Part shown: in pieces, positions 50,280 to 59,672 of the stretch
How positions within the stretch are numbered: position 1 is the first letter of the stretch
How the letters are laid out: every line of letters starts with the position of its first letter
Assembly: GCA_023437715.1 (NCBI GenBank)
Contig: JAEZFK010000026.1
Location: 37,037-101,036 of the forward strand
Reading direction: 5' to 3'
Length of the DNA stretch: 64,000 bases
Source: Bacillota bacterium
GTDB taxonomy: Bacteria > Bacillota > Clostridia > Lachnospirales > Lachnospiraceae
The notes under the pieces: generated by a model
Database searches by the model: none
What the model was told of the DNA's origin: nothing
The model's input: only the letters and a program-made list of their open reading frames with translations
Program-made: the position numbers and the translations under genes

Positions 50280-51590
50280 ATGCCGGAAAACAACGGGCCA
50301 GATGATAAAAAGACGGAACCTCGTCGGTTTATCAATGAAAAGATAGTGAGACAGCCCATGTCAAAAAGGGATATGTTGAAAAGGAGTTTAGGCCTTTTGG
50401 CAGCTGCGGTTACATTTGGAGTTGTCGCAGCGGTTACATTTGTTGTATCCAGACCTGTGGCTGAGAGATTTCTTGCAAAAGAGACCACCACTGAAAGCGT
50501 TCCAGTGACCATACCAAAGGATGATCCGGAAACCCTGCCTTCTGAACCGGAGACCACGTCTGCGGCGGCAGAGACCGAACCGATAGAAGATATTTTAAAA
50601 TCCGCCATGGAAAAGTATCCGTTTTCCGTGGATGATTTGGACACGCTGTACGGAAGCCTCCGGACGGTAGTCCAGAAAGCGGACAAGGGAATTGTGACAG
50701 TCCATTCTGTAAAAACCCAGACGGACTGGTTTAACAATCCGGTGGAGAATTCCGGCCTGTTTTCCGGAGTTATCATAGCCTCAGCCAATGAGGAGCTTCT
50801 GGTGCTGACCCCAGAGGGGGCGGTAGAGGATGCGGAAGCCATTCGTGTGGCATTTTCCGACGGAACAGAGGTACAGGGCACCATCAAGCAGACGGATAAG
50901 CTGTCCGGCATGGCCATTGTCAGCGTTTCCACGGCAGATTTGGGGAAATCCCTGTTAGAGGATGCGAAAGCCCTTGAGCTTGGCAACTCCTATTCTGTAA
51001 AGCAGGGAGATTTGATCATCGCTGTGGGAGGTCCCGCGGGCATGGTCCATTCCACTGGATACGGATTTATTACCTACATTACAAAGAATGTCCAGGTCAC
51101 TGACGGGATCACGCGCATCCTGTATTCTGACGTGAAAGGGAATGCGGTCACAGGCACGTTCCTCTTAAATACGGCGGGCCAGATCATCGGCTGGGTAACC
51201 GATGAATATAAGAACGACAGCAGCAAGGATATGACGGCTGCCATGGCTATATCTGATTATAAGAGCATTCTGGAAAAGATAAGCAATGGGGCCCAGTACC
51301 CCTATTTCGGAATCAGGGGACAGGAAGTGACTGCGGTCATGAACAGCAGCGGTATGCCCCTTGGAGTTTACGTAGTGGATGTGAACGCGGACGGCCCTGC
51401 CTACAATGCGGGGATACAGAGCGGCGATATTATAACATCTATGGGAGATGAGAGCATCGTGACCATGAAGGATTTCCAGGTAAAGCTGGAAAAGTCCGTG
51501 CCCGGTGAGGTCATTCCCGTAACAGTTTCCCGCAATGGCAGGGAAGAATATAAGAAGATACAATATCAGGTAACTATTGGAGCCAGGTAA
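50280..51590 (+). CDS. HtrA/DegP-like trypsin-fold protein with PDZ domain, catalytic triad absent
   Basis: A 436-residue protein with the layout of HtrA: cytosolic basic N-terminus, one membrane span (about 36-57), a Thr/Glu/Pro-rich linker, a trypsin-like double barrel (about 120-330) and a C-terminal PDZ domain (about 345-430: GVYVVDVNADGPAYNAGIQSGDIITSMGDESI). Positions that should carry the triad are changed: LTPEGAV in place of the LTNxHVV His motif, SGMAIVSV in place of the D-L-A Asp motif, and GNAVTGTFL in place of GNSGGPL. It is therefore probably a pseudoprotease that acts through its PDZ domain. The start follows AAGGGGGG. A large hairpin overlaps its stop, and YhaM follows. Confidence 0.85.
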   Translation: MPENNGPDDKKTEPRRFINEKIVRQPMSKRDMLKRSLGLLAAAVTFGVVAAVTFVVSRPVAERFLAKETTTESVPVTIPKDDPETLPSEPETTSAAAETEPIEDILKSAMEKYPFSVDDLDTLYGSLRTVVQKADKGIVTVHSVKTQTDWFNNPVENSGLFSGVIIASANEELLVLTPEGAVEDAEAIRVAFSDGTEVQGTIKQTDKLSGMAIVSVSTADLGKSLLEDAKALELGNSYSVKQGDLIIAVGGPAGMVHSTGYGFITYITKNVQVTDGITRILYSDVKGNAVTGTFLLNTAGQIIGWVTDEYKNDSSKDMTAAMAISDYKSILEKISNGAQYPYFGIRGQEVTAVMNSSGMPLGVYVVDVNADGPAYNAGIQSGDIITSMGDESIVTMKDFQVKLEKSVPGEVIPVTVSRNGREEYKKIQYQVTIGAR

Positions 51591-51613
51591 ACTTCCTGGC
51601 TCCAATGGTTACC
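51569..51613 (+). promoter_or_regulatory. 19-bp hairpin spanning the stop codon
   Basis: GGTAACTATTGGAGCCAGG (51569-51587) pairs with CCTGGCTCCAATGGTTACC (51595-51613) in all 19 positions with one G-U. The TAA stop lies in the 7-nt loop. No T run follows, and the yhaM ribosome site begins about 10 nt after it, so it may hold back read-through or shape the mRNA between the two genes. Confidence 0.7.
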
Positions 51614-51635
51614 TGACAGAATGTGGAGGAAAAAA

Positions 51636-52580
51636 ATGAAGTATGTTGAATCATTCCGTGAAGGAATGCACGTTTCAGATGTGTATTTGTGCAAAAATAA
51701 GCAGATTTCCCTTACCAAATCGGGGAAAGAGTACGGAAGCCTGATTCTTCAGGACAAGACCGGCACCGTTGATGCGAAGATATGGGATCTTGGCTCTCCG
51801 GGAATCGGGAACTTTGAAACTCTGGATTATGTATATATAGATGCGGATGTGACTGTTTTCCAGAATTCCAACCAGCTGAATGTGAAGCGGATCAGGAAAG
51901 CCGGGGACGGGGAATATATGCCTGGGGATTATCTCCCGGTATCCTCCAAGGATATCGAGCTCATGTATGAGGAGCTGTCAGGCTTTATCAGGACCGTGAA
52001 AAGCCCCTGCTTACGCCAGCTTCTGGAAAGCTTTTTTAAAGAGGATGAAAGCTTTGCCAAGGCCTTTAAATTCCACTCCGCTGCCAAAAGCGTTCACCAT
52101 GGATTTGTAGGCGGCCTTCTGGAGCACACTCTGAGCGTGGTGAAGCTGTGCGATTATTACGCAGGCTATTACCCTCTCATTAACCGGGACCTTCTCATTA
52201 CGGCTGCCATTTTCCATGATATCGGAAAGACAAAAGAGCTTTCCTCTTTCCCGGAAAATGATTACACCGATGACGGACAGCTTCTGGGCCACATCATCAT
52301 CGGCACGGAAATGGTGGGAGAGAGAATCCGGGCAATCCCCGGCTTTCCGGAAAAGACGGCTTCCGAGTTAAAGCACTGCATTCTTGCCCATCACGGGGAA
52401 CTGGAATACGGTTCTCCTAAGAAGCCGGCCCTGCTTGAGGCTCTGGCCTTGAATTTCGCGGACAATACTGATGCGAAGATGGAGACCATGATCGAGGTGC
52501 TAAAGGGTGCGGGAGAAAACAACGGATGGCTTGGGTTCAACCGGCTCATGGATACAAATATACGGAAAACTTCTGAATAA
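51636..52580 (+). CDS. 3'-5' exoribonuclease YhaM-like protein
   Basis: A 314-residue protein with an OB-fold N-terminal domain (about 10-95: SLTKSGKEYGSLILQDKTGTVDAKIWDLG) and a C-terminal HD phosphohydrolase domain (about 150-285: VHHGFVGGLLEHTLSVVKL, AIFHDIGKTKEL with the HD pair, HIIIGTEMV, HCILAHHGELEYG). This is the structure of YhaM, the manganese-dependent 3'-5' exoribonuclease of Firmicutes. The ATG at 51636 is preceded by GTGGAGG. The gene may also be transcribed from the HtrA promoter through the stop-codon hairpin. Confidence 0.9.
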   Translation: MKYVESFREGMHVSDVYLCKNKQISLTKSGKEYGSLILQDKTGTVDAKIWDLGSPGIGNFETLDYVYIDADVTVFQNSNQLNVKRIRKAGDGEYMPGDYLPVSSKDIELMYEELSGFIRTVKSPCLRQLLESFFKEDESFAKAFKFHSAAKSVHHGFVGGLLEHTLSVVKLCDYYAGYYPLINRDLLITAAIFHDIGKTKELSSFPENDYTDDGQLLGHIIIGTEMVGERIRAIPGFPEKTASELKHCILAHHGELEYGSPKKPALLEALALNFADNTDAKMETMIEVLKGAGENNGWLGFNRLMDTNIRKTSE

Positions 52581-52592
52581 AAGAATAAGAAA

Positions 52593-52635
52593 GACAGGGC
52601 CTATGGGAAGATACGTTTCTCATGGGCCTTGTTTT
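52593..52635 (+). terminator. Terminator after yhaM
   Basis: ACAGGGCCTATGGGAA pairs with TTCTCATGGGCCTTGT (with G-U and small mismatches) and is followed by TTTT. Confidence 0.75.
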
Positions 52636-52832
52636 ATAATAAATAAAATTTAGAATTTCTTTCGTTTTCCCAGCCACTTGATTTAAGATTGGTCCTCTAT
52701 TCTTGAATCACAGGTTACTGAAAGATGGTTTTTCAAATGGCAGGTAAAATGAGGGGAAATGTGGTATTATAAGGTATTATAAAACCTGTAAAATCATATG
52801 CCGGGGACAAGAAAGAAGAAAGGGAAGATATT

Positions 52833-53537
52833 ATGGAAGCAAACCACATCTTATTGGTAGAGGATGACAAAGAGATCAGAGAAGGAGTTGAAATATATTT
52901 AAGAAGCCAGGGATACGAGGTGTTTCTGGCGGCGGACGGCGTGGAAGGCTTAAGGATTCTGGAGCAGGAGGAAATCCATCTGGCAATTGTGGATGTGATG
53001 ATGCCCAGGATGGACGGCATTACTATGACGGTAAAGCTGAGGGAAAAGCATGATTTTCCCGTCATCATCCTGTCTGCCAAATCCGAAGAGGTGGATAAGA
53101 TCATGGGCCTCAATATCGGGGCCGACGATTACGTATCAAAGCCATTTACCCCCATGGAGCTCCTGGCCAGGGTCAACTCCCAGCTGCGGCGGTATAAAAA
53201 ATATATGGATATGCTGGAAGCCAAGGAGCAGAGCAACATCTATGTGATCGGAGGGCTGGAGCTTAATGAGGATACGGTGGAGGTGCTGGTGGATGAAAAA
53301 CCGGCCAGGCTTACGCCCATTGAATTTAAAATTCTGGCACTGCTTATGAAAAATCCGGGAAGGGTCTTTTCCGCAGAGGAGATTTATGAGCGGGTCTGGA
53401 ATGAACGGGCCATTAATACGGACACGATCATGGTCCATATAAGGAAAATCCGGGAAAAGATCGAGATCAATCCCAAAGAACCAAAATATTTAAAGGTGGT
53501 GTGGGGCGTTGGATATAAAATTGAAAAACAGGCATAG
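52833..53537 (+). CDS. OmpR/PhoB-family response regulator (second system)
   Basis: A 234-residue regulator. The receiver (about 5-118) has the DD pair at 11-12 and phospho-acceptor Asp54 in AIVDVMMPRMDG, switch residues in ILSAKSE and SKPFT; the winged-helix output domain ends WGVGYKIEKQA. Its last 29 nt overlap the start of the partner kinase gene. The upstream region shows two TATTAT sequences (52765 and 52775) that may be -10 boxes. The start follows AAGGGAAG. Confidence 0.93.
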   Translation: MEANHILLVEDDKEIREGVEIYLRSQGYEVFLAADGVEGLRILEQEEIHLAIVDVMMPRMDGITMTVKLREKHDFPVIILSAKSEEVDKIMGLNIGADDYVSKPFTPMELLARVNSQLRRYKKYMDMLEAKEQSNIYVIGGLELNEDTVEVLVDEKPARLTPIEFKILALLMKNPGRVFSAEEIYERVWNERAINTDTIMVHIRKIREKIEINPKEPKYLKVVWGVGYKIEKQA

Positions 53538-55866
53538 GATCAGCCTGCTTCTGGCGGTTGTCACTGTTTTGGCGGCGGCCTCGGCCATGGTGGGCCTTTA
53601 TCCCTATTTCGAAAATGAATCGGACCGGTATGAGGAGCCGGTTTACGAGGAAGAATCCTTCCTCAGACATCTGGTGTCAGGCAATTACGTCCTGGCCCTG
53701 GAAACGTCGGCCTACAGTGAGGGAGAGGCCCTTTCCCCTTTTCAGTACTTCTTTCCCAAGGCGGCGGAAGAACTGAAGAACAGTACGGGTAATTCAGAAC
53801 CCCTGTCTGAGACAGGGGATGGGGGAAATCCGGCTGATGTTACCTCTGCGGCAATTGAGGCAGCGGAGGAATCTGAGGGGGAAGAGGGAACAGAAATAGA
53901 AACAGGGCCTGAGGCATTGGAGGGCGAAAGCGCTGTATCTGACGGGGATATGGCTGGGGGTGAAAACCGCTCTGACTACCTGAAAGAGCTGCGCAGCAGC
54001 TGTATGGGCGGCTATGAAAGCTGGAGCCGGGATTTCGGGGGCATACGCAATTATCTGGACTACCAGGTTCTTGATAAGGATGGGAAGGTTCTTTCGGACC
54101 GGTCCGCAGGAGTTCCTGTTCCGGGAAATGAGGAATACGTATTTAAGGCGGTACTTCATTATGACGATTTAGGCCGCATGGATGTAGCGGAAGTAAGCGG
54201 GAAAAATAAGGTTGGGATTTTAAATACGCTGCAAACTTTTGGGGACCTGGATCCCATGAGGTATAGCTATTGGGACGCCTATTTATATGAGCCGGACTTA
54301 AAGCTGGTCAATCCCAGAAACATAACCTTTGCCTACGGCATGAGGCAGCAGCAGATTGATGCTCTTGAGGAAGCCAGAAGCAGTATATGGAGCTCCTATG
54401 ATAATTCCGGCAGCGTTTTCCGTATATTTATCGGCCTCGTCTGCGCCGTGGGAGTTCTGGCCTTTCTCTTTTCTTTCTTTGATGTGGGACTGGCGGAGGA
54501 ATACCGGATTTTAAGGACGCCCTTTGAGCTGATTTCAGGCATTGCCTGCGGCAGTGTGGCCTTTGGAGCCGGGCTTATCCGGCTGGTGGCCGCAACGAAC
54601 CGGGGCAATTTATACGAAGCGCTTCTGCGGGCCAACTTTCTTCCGGGAGTGGCGGATATTATGGTGAAGCTGTGGAATCTGCTCTGGTGGTCCCTGCCCT
54701 TTGCCATTGTATATTGGGCTGTATTATGTGTCCGGGATGTGCTTCATATTGGATTTATCCGTTATTTAAAGGAGCGTACCCTGTGCGGCTGGTTCTGCAG
54801 CTGGATGAGAAAGATTTTTTGCAGGGTTTACCGGTTTGTGGGGGATATTAACTTAAAGGACCGCTCAGACAGGGCTATCTTCCGTATTGTGGGAGTGAAT
54901 TTTATTATACTGGCGGTTCTCTGCAGCCTGTGGTATTTTGGAATCGGCGCTCTTATTGTATATTCGGTGGTATTGTTTCTTATAATGAGGAAATATTACA
55001 GGGACTTAAGCGAAAAGTACCGGATTCTTTTAAAGGCCACAAACCAGATTGCAGAGGGAAATTTGGAGGTTGCCATTGAAGAGGACTTAGGCGTGTTCGA
55101 ACCCTTTAAAAAGGAAATACAGAAGATACAGAGCGGCTTTAAGGTGGCTGTTGATGAGGAGGTTAAAAGCCAGAAGCTTAAAACGGACCTAATCAGCAAC
55201 ATGTCCCATGATTTGAAAACGCCTCTGACGGCGATTATAACTTATGTAAACCTGATGAGGGATGACAGGGTGACCCCGGAACAGAGGAAAGCTTATATTG
55301 ATATTCTGGAACAGAAGTCCATGCGGCTGAAATCTCTTATTGAGGACCTGTTTGAAATCAGCAAGGCTAACAGCAACAATGTTACCTTGGACCTGGCGGA
55401 TGTGGATATTGTCAGCCTTTTAAAGGAGGTCAGCCTGGAACTCAGCGATAAGATAGAGGAATCCACCATTGACTTCCGGTGGAACCTGCCGGATGAAAAA
55501 ATTGTGCTTCCGCTGGACAGCCAGAAGACATACCGGATATTTGATAATCTTCTCACAAATATTATGAAATATGCCATGCCTCATACCAGGGCTTATATTG
55601 ATATGAAGAAGGAAAAGGGTTATGTGGTTATTTCCCTGAAAAATGTATCTGCCGCGGAGCTGACCTTTAACCCGGAAGAAATCACCGAGCGGTTTGCCAG
55701 AGGCGACCAGTCCCGGAATACGGAAGGCTCGGGCCTTGGGATGGCCATTGCAAAAAGCTTTGTGGAGCTGCAGAATGGAAAGCTTTCTGTGGAGACGGAA
55801 GCGGATTTGTTCCGGGTGCTTATACGGTGGCCTGTAGATGAGGGTAAAATTTCCTTGGATGAATAA
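53509..55866 (+). CDS. Large sensor histidine kinase with acidic ectodomain
   Basis: A 785-residue membrane kinase. A first membrane helix (about 10-31) is followed by an outside region of about 270 residues with a very acidic, low-complexity section (about 98-152, rich in Glu, Gly, Ser, Ala). Then come membrane helices near 303-325, 342-362, 388-410, 460-480 and 480-495, a HAMP-like linker, HisKA with His567 in LISNMSHDLKTPLTAIITYVNL, and HATPase_c with IFDNLLTNIMKYA and GSGLGMAIAK. The N and G boxes are intact. The start is a TTG inside the regulator's end (GGTGGTG upstream). VanS-like core, but no van genes. Ligand unknown. Confidence 0.9.
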   Translation: MDIKLKNRHRISLLLAVVTVLAAASAMVGLYPYFENESDRYEEPVYEEESFLRHLVSGNYVLALETSAYSEGEALSPFQYFFPKAAEELKNSTGNSEPLSETGDGGNPADVTSAAIEAAEESEGEEGTEIETGPEALEGESAVSDGDMAGGENRSDYLKELRSSCMGGYESWSRDFGGIRNYLDYQVLDKDGKVLSDRSAGVPVPGNEEYVFKAVLHYDDLGRMDVAEVSGKNKVGILNTLQTFGDLDPMRYSYWDAYLYEPDLKLVNPRNITFAYGMRQQQIDALEEARSSIWSSYDNSGSVFRIFIGLVCAVGVLAFLFSFFDVGLAEEYRILRTPFELISGIACGSVAFGAGLIRLVAATNRGNLYEALLRANFLPGVADIMVKLWNLLWWSLPFAIVYWAVLCVRDVLHIGFIRYLKERTLCGWFCSWMRKIFCRVYRFVGDINLKDRSDRAIFRIVGVNFIILAVLCSLWYFGIGALIVYSVVLFLIMRKYYRDLSEKYRILLKATNQIAEGNLEVAIEEDLGVFEPFKKEIQKIQSGFKVAVDEEVKSQKLKTDLISNMSHDLKTPLTAIITYVNLMRDDRVTPEQRKAYIDILEQKSMRLKSLIEDLFEISKANSNNVTLDLADVDIVSLLKEVSLELSDKIEESTIDFRWNLPDEKIVLPLDSQKTYRIFDNLLTNIMKYAMPHTRAYIDMKKEKGYVVISLKNVSAAELTFNPEEITERFARGDQSRNTEGSGLGMAIAKSFVELQNGKLSVETEADLFRVLIRWPVDEGKISLDE

Positions 55867-55891
55867 AAAATAAAAATTATTTCCAAAACTC

Positions 55892-55920
55892 TTGAAAACC
55901 GGGGAAGAACTGTTTATACT
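55892..55920 (+). promoter_or_regulatory. Promoter of nagA
   Basis: TTGAAA, 17 nt, TATACT. A small hairpin AACCAT-TTC-ATGGTT lies in the leader before the GAAAGAGAGGG ribosome site. Confidence 0.7.
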
Positions 55921-55980
55921 TAAGAAAAGAACAGTGAACCATTTCATGGTTTTAACAGACCGGAAAGAGAGGGTACGATT

Positions 55981-57120
55981 ATGGTTATACAAAGCAGAAG
56001 GGTCTGGATCGCAGGCCAGTTCATCCCAGCCCAGCTTCAGGTGGAAGAGGGAAAGATAAAGGCTGTCAGGCCTTACGGCGAAATGGCGGCGGATGAGGAT
56101 TATGGAGATAAAAGAATCGTTCCGGGCTTTATTGATATTCATACTCATGGGTCCTACGGATATGATACGAACGACGGAGAGCCGGAAGGCTTACGGGACT
56201 GGATGAAACGGATTCCGGAGGAAGGGGTTACTTCTATTCTGCCTACGACTGTTACCCAGATGCCGGAGGTGCTGACTAAGGCGGTTGCCAATGTTGCGGC
56301 AGTGGCGGAAAGCGGGTATGAAGGGGCGGAGATTCTTGGAATTCATTTTGAAGGGCCTTATCTGGATATGCAGTATAAGGGAGCTCAGCCGCCGGAGGCA
56401 ATAGCGACAGCTTCTGTGGAGCAGTTTCAGAAGTATCAGGAAGCGGCGAAGGGGATGATTAAGTATATCACGCTTGCGCCGGAGCATGACGAAGAATTTG
56501 CGTTGACAAGGTATTGTAAGGATACAGGAGTGGTGGTGAGCATGGGCCATTCGTCGGCTACCTATGAGCAGGCGCTTATGGGGATCGCAAATGGGGCTAT
56601 TTCCATGACTCATGTGTATAATGGCATGACGGCTTACCATCATCGGAATCCTGGGCTTGTAGGAGCGGCGTTCCGGGTGAGGGATGTTTATGGTGAGATT
56701 ATCTGTGACGGATGTCATTCTCATCTGGCGGCGCTTAATAATTATTATGCTATAAAGGGTAGAGACCATGCGATTTTGATTACGGATTCTCTTTGTGCAA
56801 AGCATTGCCCGGCGGGGCATGATTATCAGCTGGGGGGACATAGTATTGAGATCAGGGAAAATGGATTGGCTTATCTGAAAGGGACGGATACGATTTCCGG
56901 AAGCACTCTGAGGGTGAATAAAGGGTTGAAGATTTTGGTGGAGGATGCGCTGGTGCCCTTTGATTCGGCGCTGAATTCTTGTACCATTAATCCGGCCAGG
57001 TGCCTTGGAGTGGATGACAGGAAAGGGAGACTGGTCGCGGGATGTGACGCGGATATTGTGGTGCTTCGGGATGATTATGAGGTGGAGCAGACTTATTGTA
57101 GAGGGAGGGCTATGTTGTAA
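55981..57120 (+). CDS. nagA: N-acetylglucosamine-6-phosphate deacetylase
   Basis: A 379-residue amidohydrolase that removes acetate from GlcNAc-6-phosphate, feeding amino-sugar recycling. Motifs: VPGFIDIHTHGSYGYDT (metal His pair), GIHFEGPYLDMQYKGAQP (Glu), MGHSSATYEQ (His), MTHVYNGM (His), DGCHSHL, and ITDSLCAKH with the catalytic Asp. Length and motif order match NagA. nagB, which usually goes with it, is not in the window. It is a single-gene unit with its own promoter. Confidence 0.94.
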   Translation: MVIQSRRVWIAGQFIPAQLQVEEGKIKAVRPYGEMAADEDYGDKRIVPGFIDIHTHGSYGYDTNDGEPEGLRDWMKRIPEEGVTSILPTTVTQMPEVLTKAVANVAAVAESGYEGAEILGIHFEGPYLDMQYKGAQPPEAIATASVEQFQKYQEAAKGMIKYITLAPEHDEEFALTRYCKDTGVVVSMGHSSATYEQALMGIANGAISMTHVYNGMTAYHHRNPGLVGAAFRVRDVYGEIICDGCHSHLAALNNYYAIKGRDHAILITDSLCAKHCPAGHDYQLGGHSIEIRENGLAYLKGTDTISGSTLRVNKGLKILVEDALVPFDSALNSCTINPARCLGVDDRKGRLVAGCDADIVVLRDDYEVEQTYCRGRAML

Positions 57121-57167
57121 AAGAGCTGTGGGTAAGCTTGATTGCGCGGACCGGGAGGGGGGGTGCA

Positions 57168-57200
57168 CAAGAGGGAAGCCGCGCAGCGGCTTCCCTCTTG
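57168..57200 (+). terminator. Perfect 15-bp hairpin after nagA
   Basis: CAAGAGGGAAGCCGC (57168-57182) pairs perfectly with GCGGCTTCCCTCTTG (57186-57200), loop GCA. No T run follows; it precedes a second, longer hairpin that does look like a terminator. Confidence 0.6.
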
Positions 57201-57230
57201 ACGGCTGGCGCCGTATGTCCTAAAATTCAA

Positions 57231-57281
57231 AAGAGGCCGTAAGAATGAATGCTTGCATTCATTCTTACGGCCTCTTCCGCT
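57231..57281. terminator. Bidirectional terminator between nagA and phoU
   Basis: A perfect 22-bp inverted repeat (57231-57252 with 57255-57276) starting AAGAGGCCGTAAGAATG and closing with a TT centre. T-rich runs flank it on both strands. It ends nagA and the convergent pst-phoU operon. Confidence 0.88.
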
Positions 57282-57305
57282 TTTTATGACGCACTGCTTG
57301 TAGCT

Positions 57306-57968
57306 TTACAATATCCGTACATTCTTCAAAGCCCCTGTTTTAGAAAACTCTGTCCACTCACATACATTTACAGCATGATCTCCGATTCTTTCCAGATATT
57401 TCGCAACCATAAGCAAATCAATACACTGATCGATATGCTCTGTAGACTGTTTCAGTAAAGAAACCACATCATCCTTCACCTTGCCGAATAAATCATCCAC
57501 TATATCATCCTGATTCTCAATCTTTTTTGCGGATTCCAGATCCTGGGTGATGAAAGCTTCAATGGATCCGCGGACCATTTCACGGGCGGCGGCGGCCATG
57601 GCGGGGATGTGGCGGACGACGTGGTAGACGTGCTCGCCCTTGATGCGCAGGATCAGCTCTGCAATGTCTGAGGCGTGATCACCGATTCTCTCTAGGTCTG
57701 TGACCACCTTAAGGGAGCTGGAAACCACTCTTAAGTCTCCGGCTACCGGCTGCTGGCGCAGGATGATGGAGAGGCAGCGGGCTTCGATGGAGCGCTCTAA
57801 GTCATTGATGGTTCTGTCGCCCTTGATGATGTCCTCCGCTTTTTCAAAATCCTGGTCTTCAAATGCGATGAAGCACTGTTCGATGGAGGTCTCCACCATG
57901 TGCCCCATTTCCTTTATGTCATCTTTTAAACGGTTTAACTCGTGTTCATAATTAACTCTTATTGACAT
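57306..57968 (-). CDS. phoU: Phosphate transport accessory protein PhoU
   Basis: A 220-residue PhoU, made of two three-helix bundles with metal-binding signatures (DLERIGDHASDIAELI and YLERIGDHAVNVCEWT). It adjusts Pst activity and signals phosphate status to PhoR. It is the last gene of the pstSCAB-phoU operon, 34 nt after pstB, and its ribosome site (AAAGGAGA) is clear. Confidence 0.96.
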   Translation of the reverse strand: MSIRVNYEHELNRLKDDIKEMGHMVETSIEQCFIAFEDQDFEKAEDIIKGDRTINDLERSIEARCLSIILRQQPVAGDLRVVSSSLKVVTDLERIGDHASDIAELILRIKGEHVYHVVRHIPAMAAAAREMVRGSIEAFITQDLESAKKIENQDDIVDDLFGKVKDDVVSLLKQSTEHIDQCIDLLMVAKYLERIGDHAVNVCEWTEFSKTGALKNVRIL

Positions 57969-58002
57969 TTTTAATCTCCTTTCCTTTTCCTGTCTTAAAC
58001 CA

Positions 58003-58767
58003 TCAGCCGAAACGCCCTGTAATATAATCCTCGGTCCGCGAATCCCTGGGGGCGGTGAAAAGCTCGGTGGTGGAAGCGCACTCCACTACCTCGCCCACCA
58101 GGAAGAAGGCGGTGTAATCGGCGATACGGGTTGCCTGCTGCATGTTGTGGGTGACGATGGCAACCGTGTATTTTTCTTTCAGCTCATCCATCAGATCTTC
58201 GATCTTTAAAGTAGAAATAGGATCCAGGGCCGAGGTGGGTTCATCCATGAGGAGAACCTCCGGCTCCACTGCCAGGGCGCGGGCGATGCAGAGACGCTGC
58301 TGCTGGCCTCCGGAAAGGCCGAGAGCGGATTTTTTCAGACGGCCCGATACCTCATCCCATAAGGCGGCTCCCTTTAAGCTCTTTTCCACAATGGCGTCAA
58401 GCTGGGATTTGTTCTTGATCCCGTGAATTCTGGGGCCGTAGGCCACATTGTCATAGATGCTCATGGGAAATGGGTTCGGCTGCTGGAACACCATGCCGAT
58501 CTTTTTCCGCAGCAGGGTGGTATCCACACGGGGATCGTAGATATTTTCCCCGTCCAGCAAAACCTCTCCTTCTATTTTTACGTTGGGAACCAGGTCGTTC
58601 ATGCGGTTTAATGTTTTTAAATAAGTGGATTTTCCGCAGCCCGAAGGGCCGATGAAAGCCGTAATTTTATTTGTATACAGACTCAGGCTCACGTCCTTTA
58701 AGGCGTGGTTGGTTCCGTAATGCAGGTTTAAATTATTGGTTGAAATTTTTACAGTGTTGGTATTCAC
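58003..58767 (-). CDS. pstB: Phosphate ABC transporter ATP-binding protein PstB
   Basis: A 254-residue ATPase of the phosphate importer. Walker A is [12 protein letters not shown], the signature [15 protein letters not shown], Walker [13 protein letters not shown], and the switch His in TVAIVTHNM. It drives phosphate uptake through PstA and PstC. Its start overlaps the end of pstA by 4 nt, which couples translation. Confidence 0.97.
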   Translation of the reverse strand: MNTNTVKISTNNLNLHYGTNHALKDVSLSLYTNKITAFIGPSGCGKSTYLKTLNRMNDLVPNVKIEGEVLLDGENIYDPRVDTTLLRKKIGMVFQQPNPFPMSIYDNVAYGPRIHGIKNKSQLDAIVEKSLKGAALWDEVSGRLKKSALGLSGGQQQRLCIARALAVEPEVLLMDEPTSALDPISTLKIEDLMDELKEKYTVAIVTHNMQQATRIADYTAFFLVGEVVECASTTELFTAPRDSRTEDYITGRFG

Positions 58768-59672
58768 GATTCTTTGACCTCCGTATTGAATTTGTGGGAC
58801 AGATATTTTGCAAGTCCGTTAATAGCCAGAACAATGACCAGAAGTACTACGGCGATTCCAAAGGCCTGGTCATACTTTGCCTTCTGCATGCTCAAATAAA
58901 GCTGGATGGTCAAGGTGCCCCCGGATTCAAATATTTTTCCGAGAAAGTCCTTTGGAAGAAGATAGCCGCTTCCGGCCGTAAATAAAAGAGCTGCGGATTC
59001 TCCCACAATACGTCCGATGGCCAGGATGATGCCGGTCACAATGCCCGGCATGGCGCTTGGAAGCAGGATGGTGCGGATCATGTACCACTTGGTTGCACCG
59101 ATGCCCAGAGCGCCGGAGCGGTAGCTTTCAGGAACCGTTTTTAAGGCCTCCTGGGTGGTCCTGGTAATGAGAGGAAGCACCATAATGGACAGGGTCAGGG
59201 CGCCTGTCAGAATGGAATAGCCAAGGCCCAGGGCGTTTCCGAAAAATACATAGCCAAAGAGGCCGAAGATGATGGAGGGAATGCCGGAGAGGGTTTCTGT
59301 GGTGAACTCAATGACCCGGACCGCCTTTCCGCCTTTGGCGTATTCATTTAAGTAAATTGCTGCACCCACACCTGTAGGAGTAGCGATCAGCAGGGTGATG
59401 GCGACGATGTATAAGGTATTCACCACATTTCCGATGATGCCGAAAGTCCCCTTTATGGTGCTGGGAACAGTTGTTAAGAATTTCACATTAATCTGAGGAA
59501 TTCCCCGCACAAACACATAGCCCATGATCCCGATGAGGACCAGAATGGAGATGGAAGCACAGAGATAAATAAGAAAGGTTAAAACGGAATCTGAAATCCG
59601 GGTTTTCCGGTTGTAAATGCTGCTTGTCACAATGGAATCCTTGTGAACCGGAATGGCGATATCATTAGTCAT
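58764..59672 (-). CDS. pstA: Phosphate ABC transporter permease PstA
   Basis: A 302-residue membrane subunit, with about six spans and the coupling EAA-type loop ([31 protein letters not shown]). It overlaps pstC by 8 nt at its 5' end and pstB by 4 nt at its 3' end. Confidence 0.96.
   Translation of the reverse strand: MTNDIAIPVHKDSIVTSSIYNRKTRISDSVLTFLIYLCASISILVLIGIMGYVFVRGIPQINVKFLTTVPSTIKGTFGIIGNVVNTLYIVAITLLIATPTGVGAAIYLNEYAKGGKAVRVIEFTTETLSGIPSIIFGLFGYVFFGNALGLGYSILTGALTLSIMVLPLITRTTQEALKTVPESYRSGALGIGATKWYMIRTILLPSAMPGIVTGIILAIGRIVGESAALLFTAGSGYLLPKDFLGKIFESGGTLTIQLYLSMQKAKYDQAFGIAVVLLVIVLAINGLAKYLSHKFNTEVKES

Noticed and set aside
50177..50986. 269-residue ORF on the minus strand opposite the HtrA-like gene
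   Set aside because: It is a shadow: Ser/Thr/Val-rich composition, no ribosome site, no motif, while the plus-strand frame has a promoter, ribosome site and recognisable domains.
56191..57168. 325-residue minus-strand ORF opposite nagA
   Set aside because: Arg/Ile/His-rich antisense artefact; nagA motifs are complete on the plus strand.
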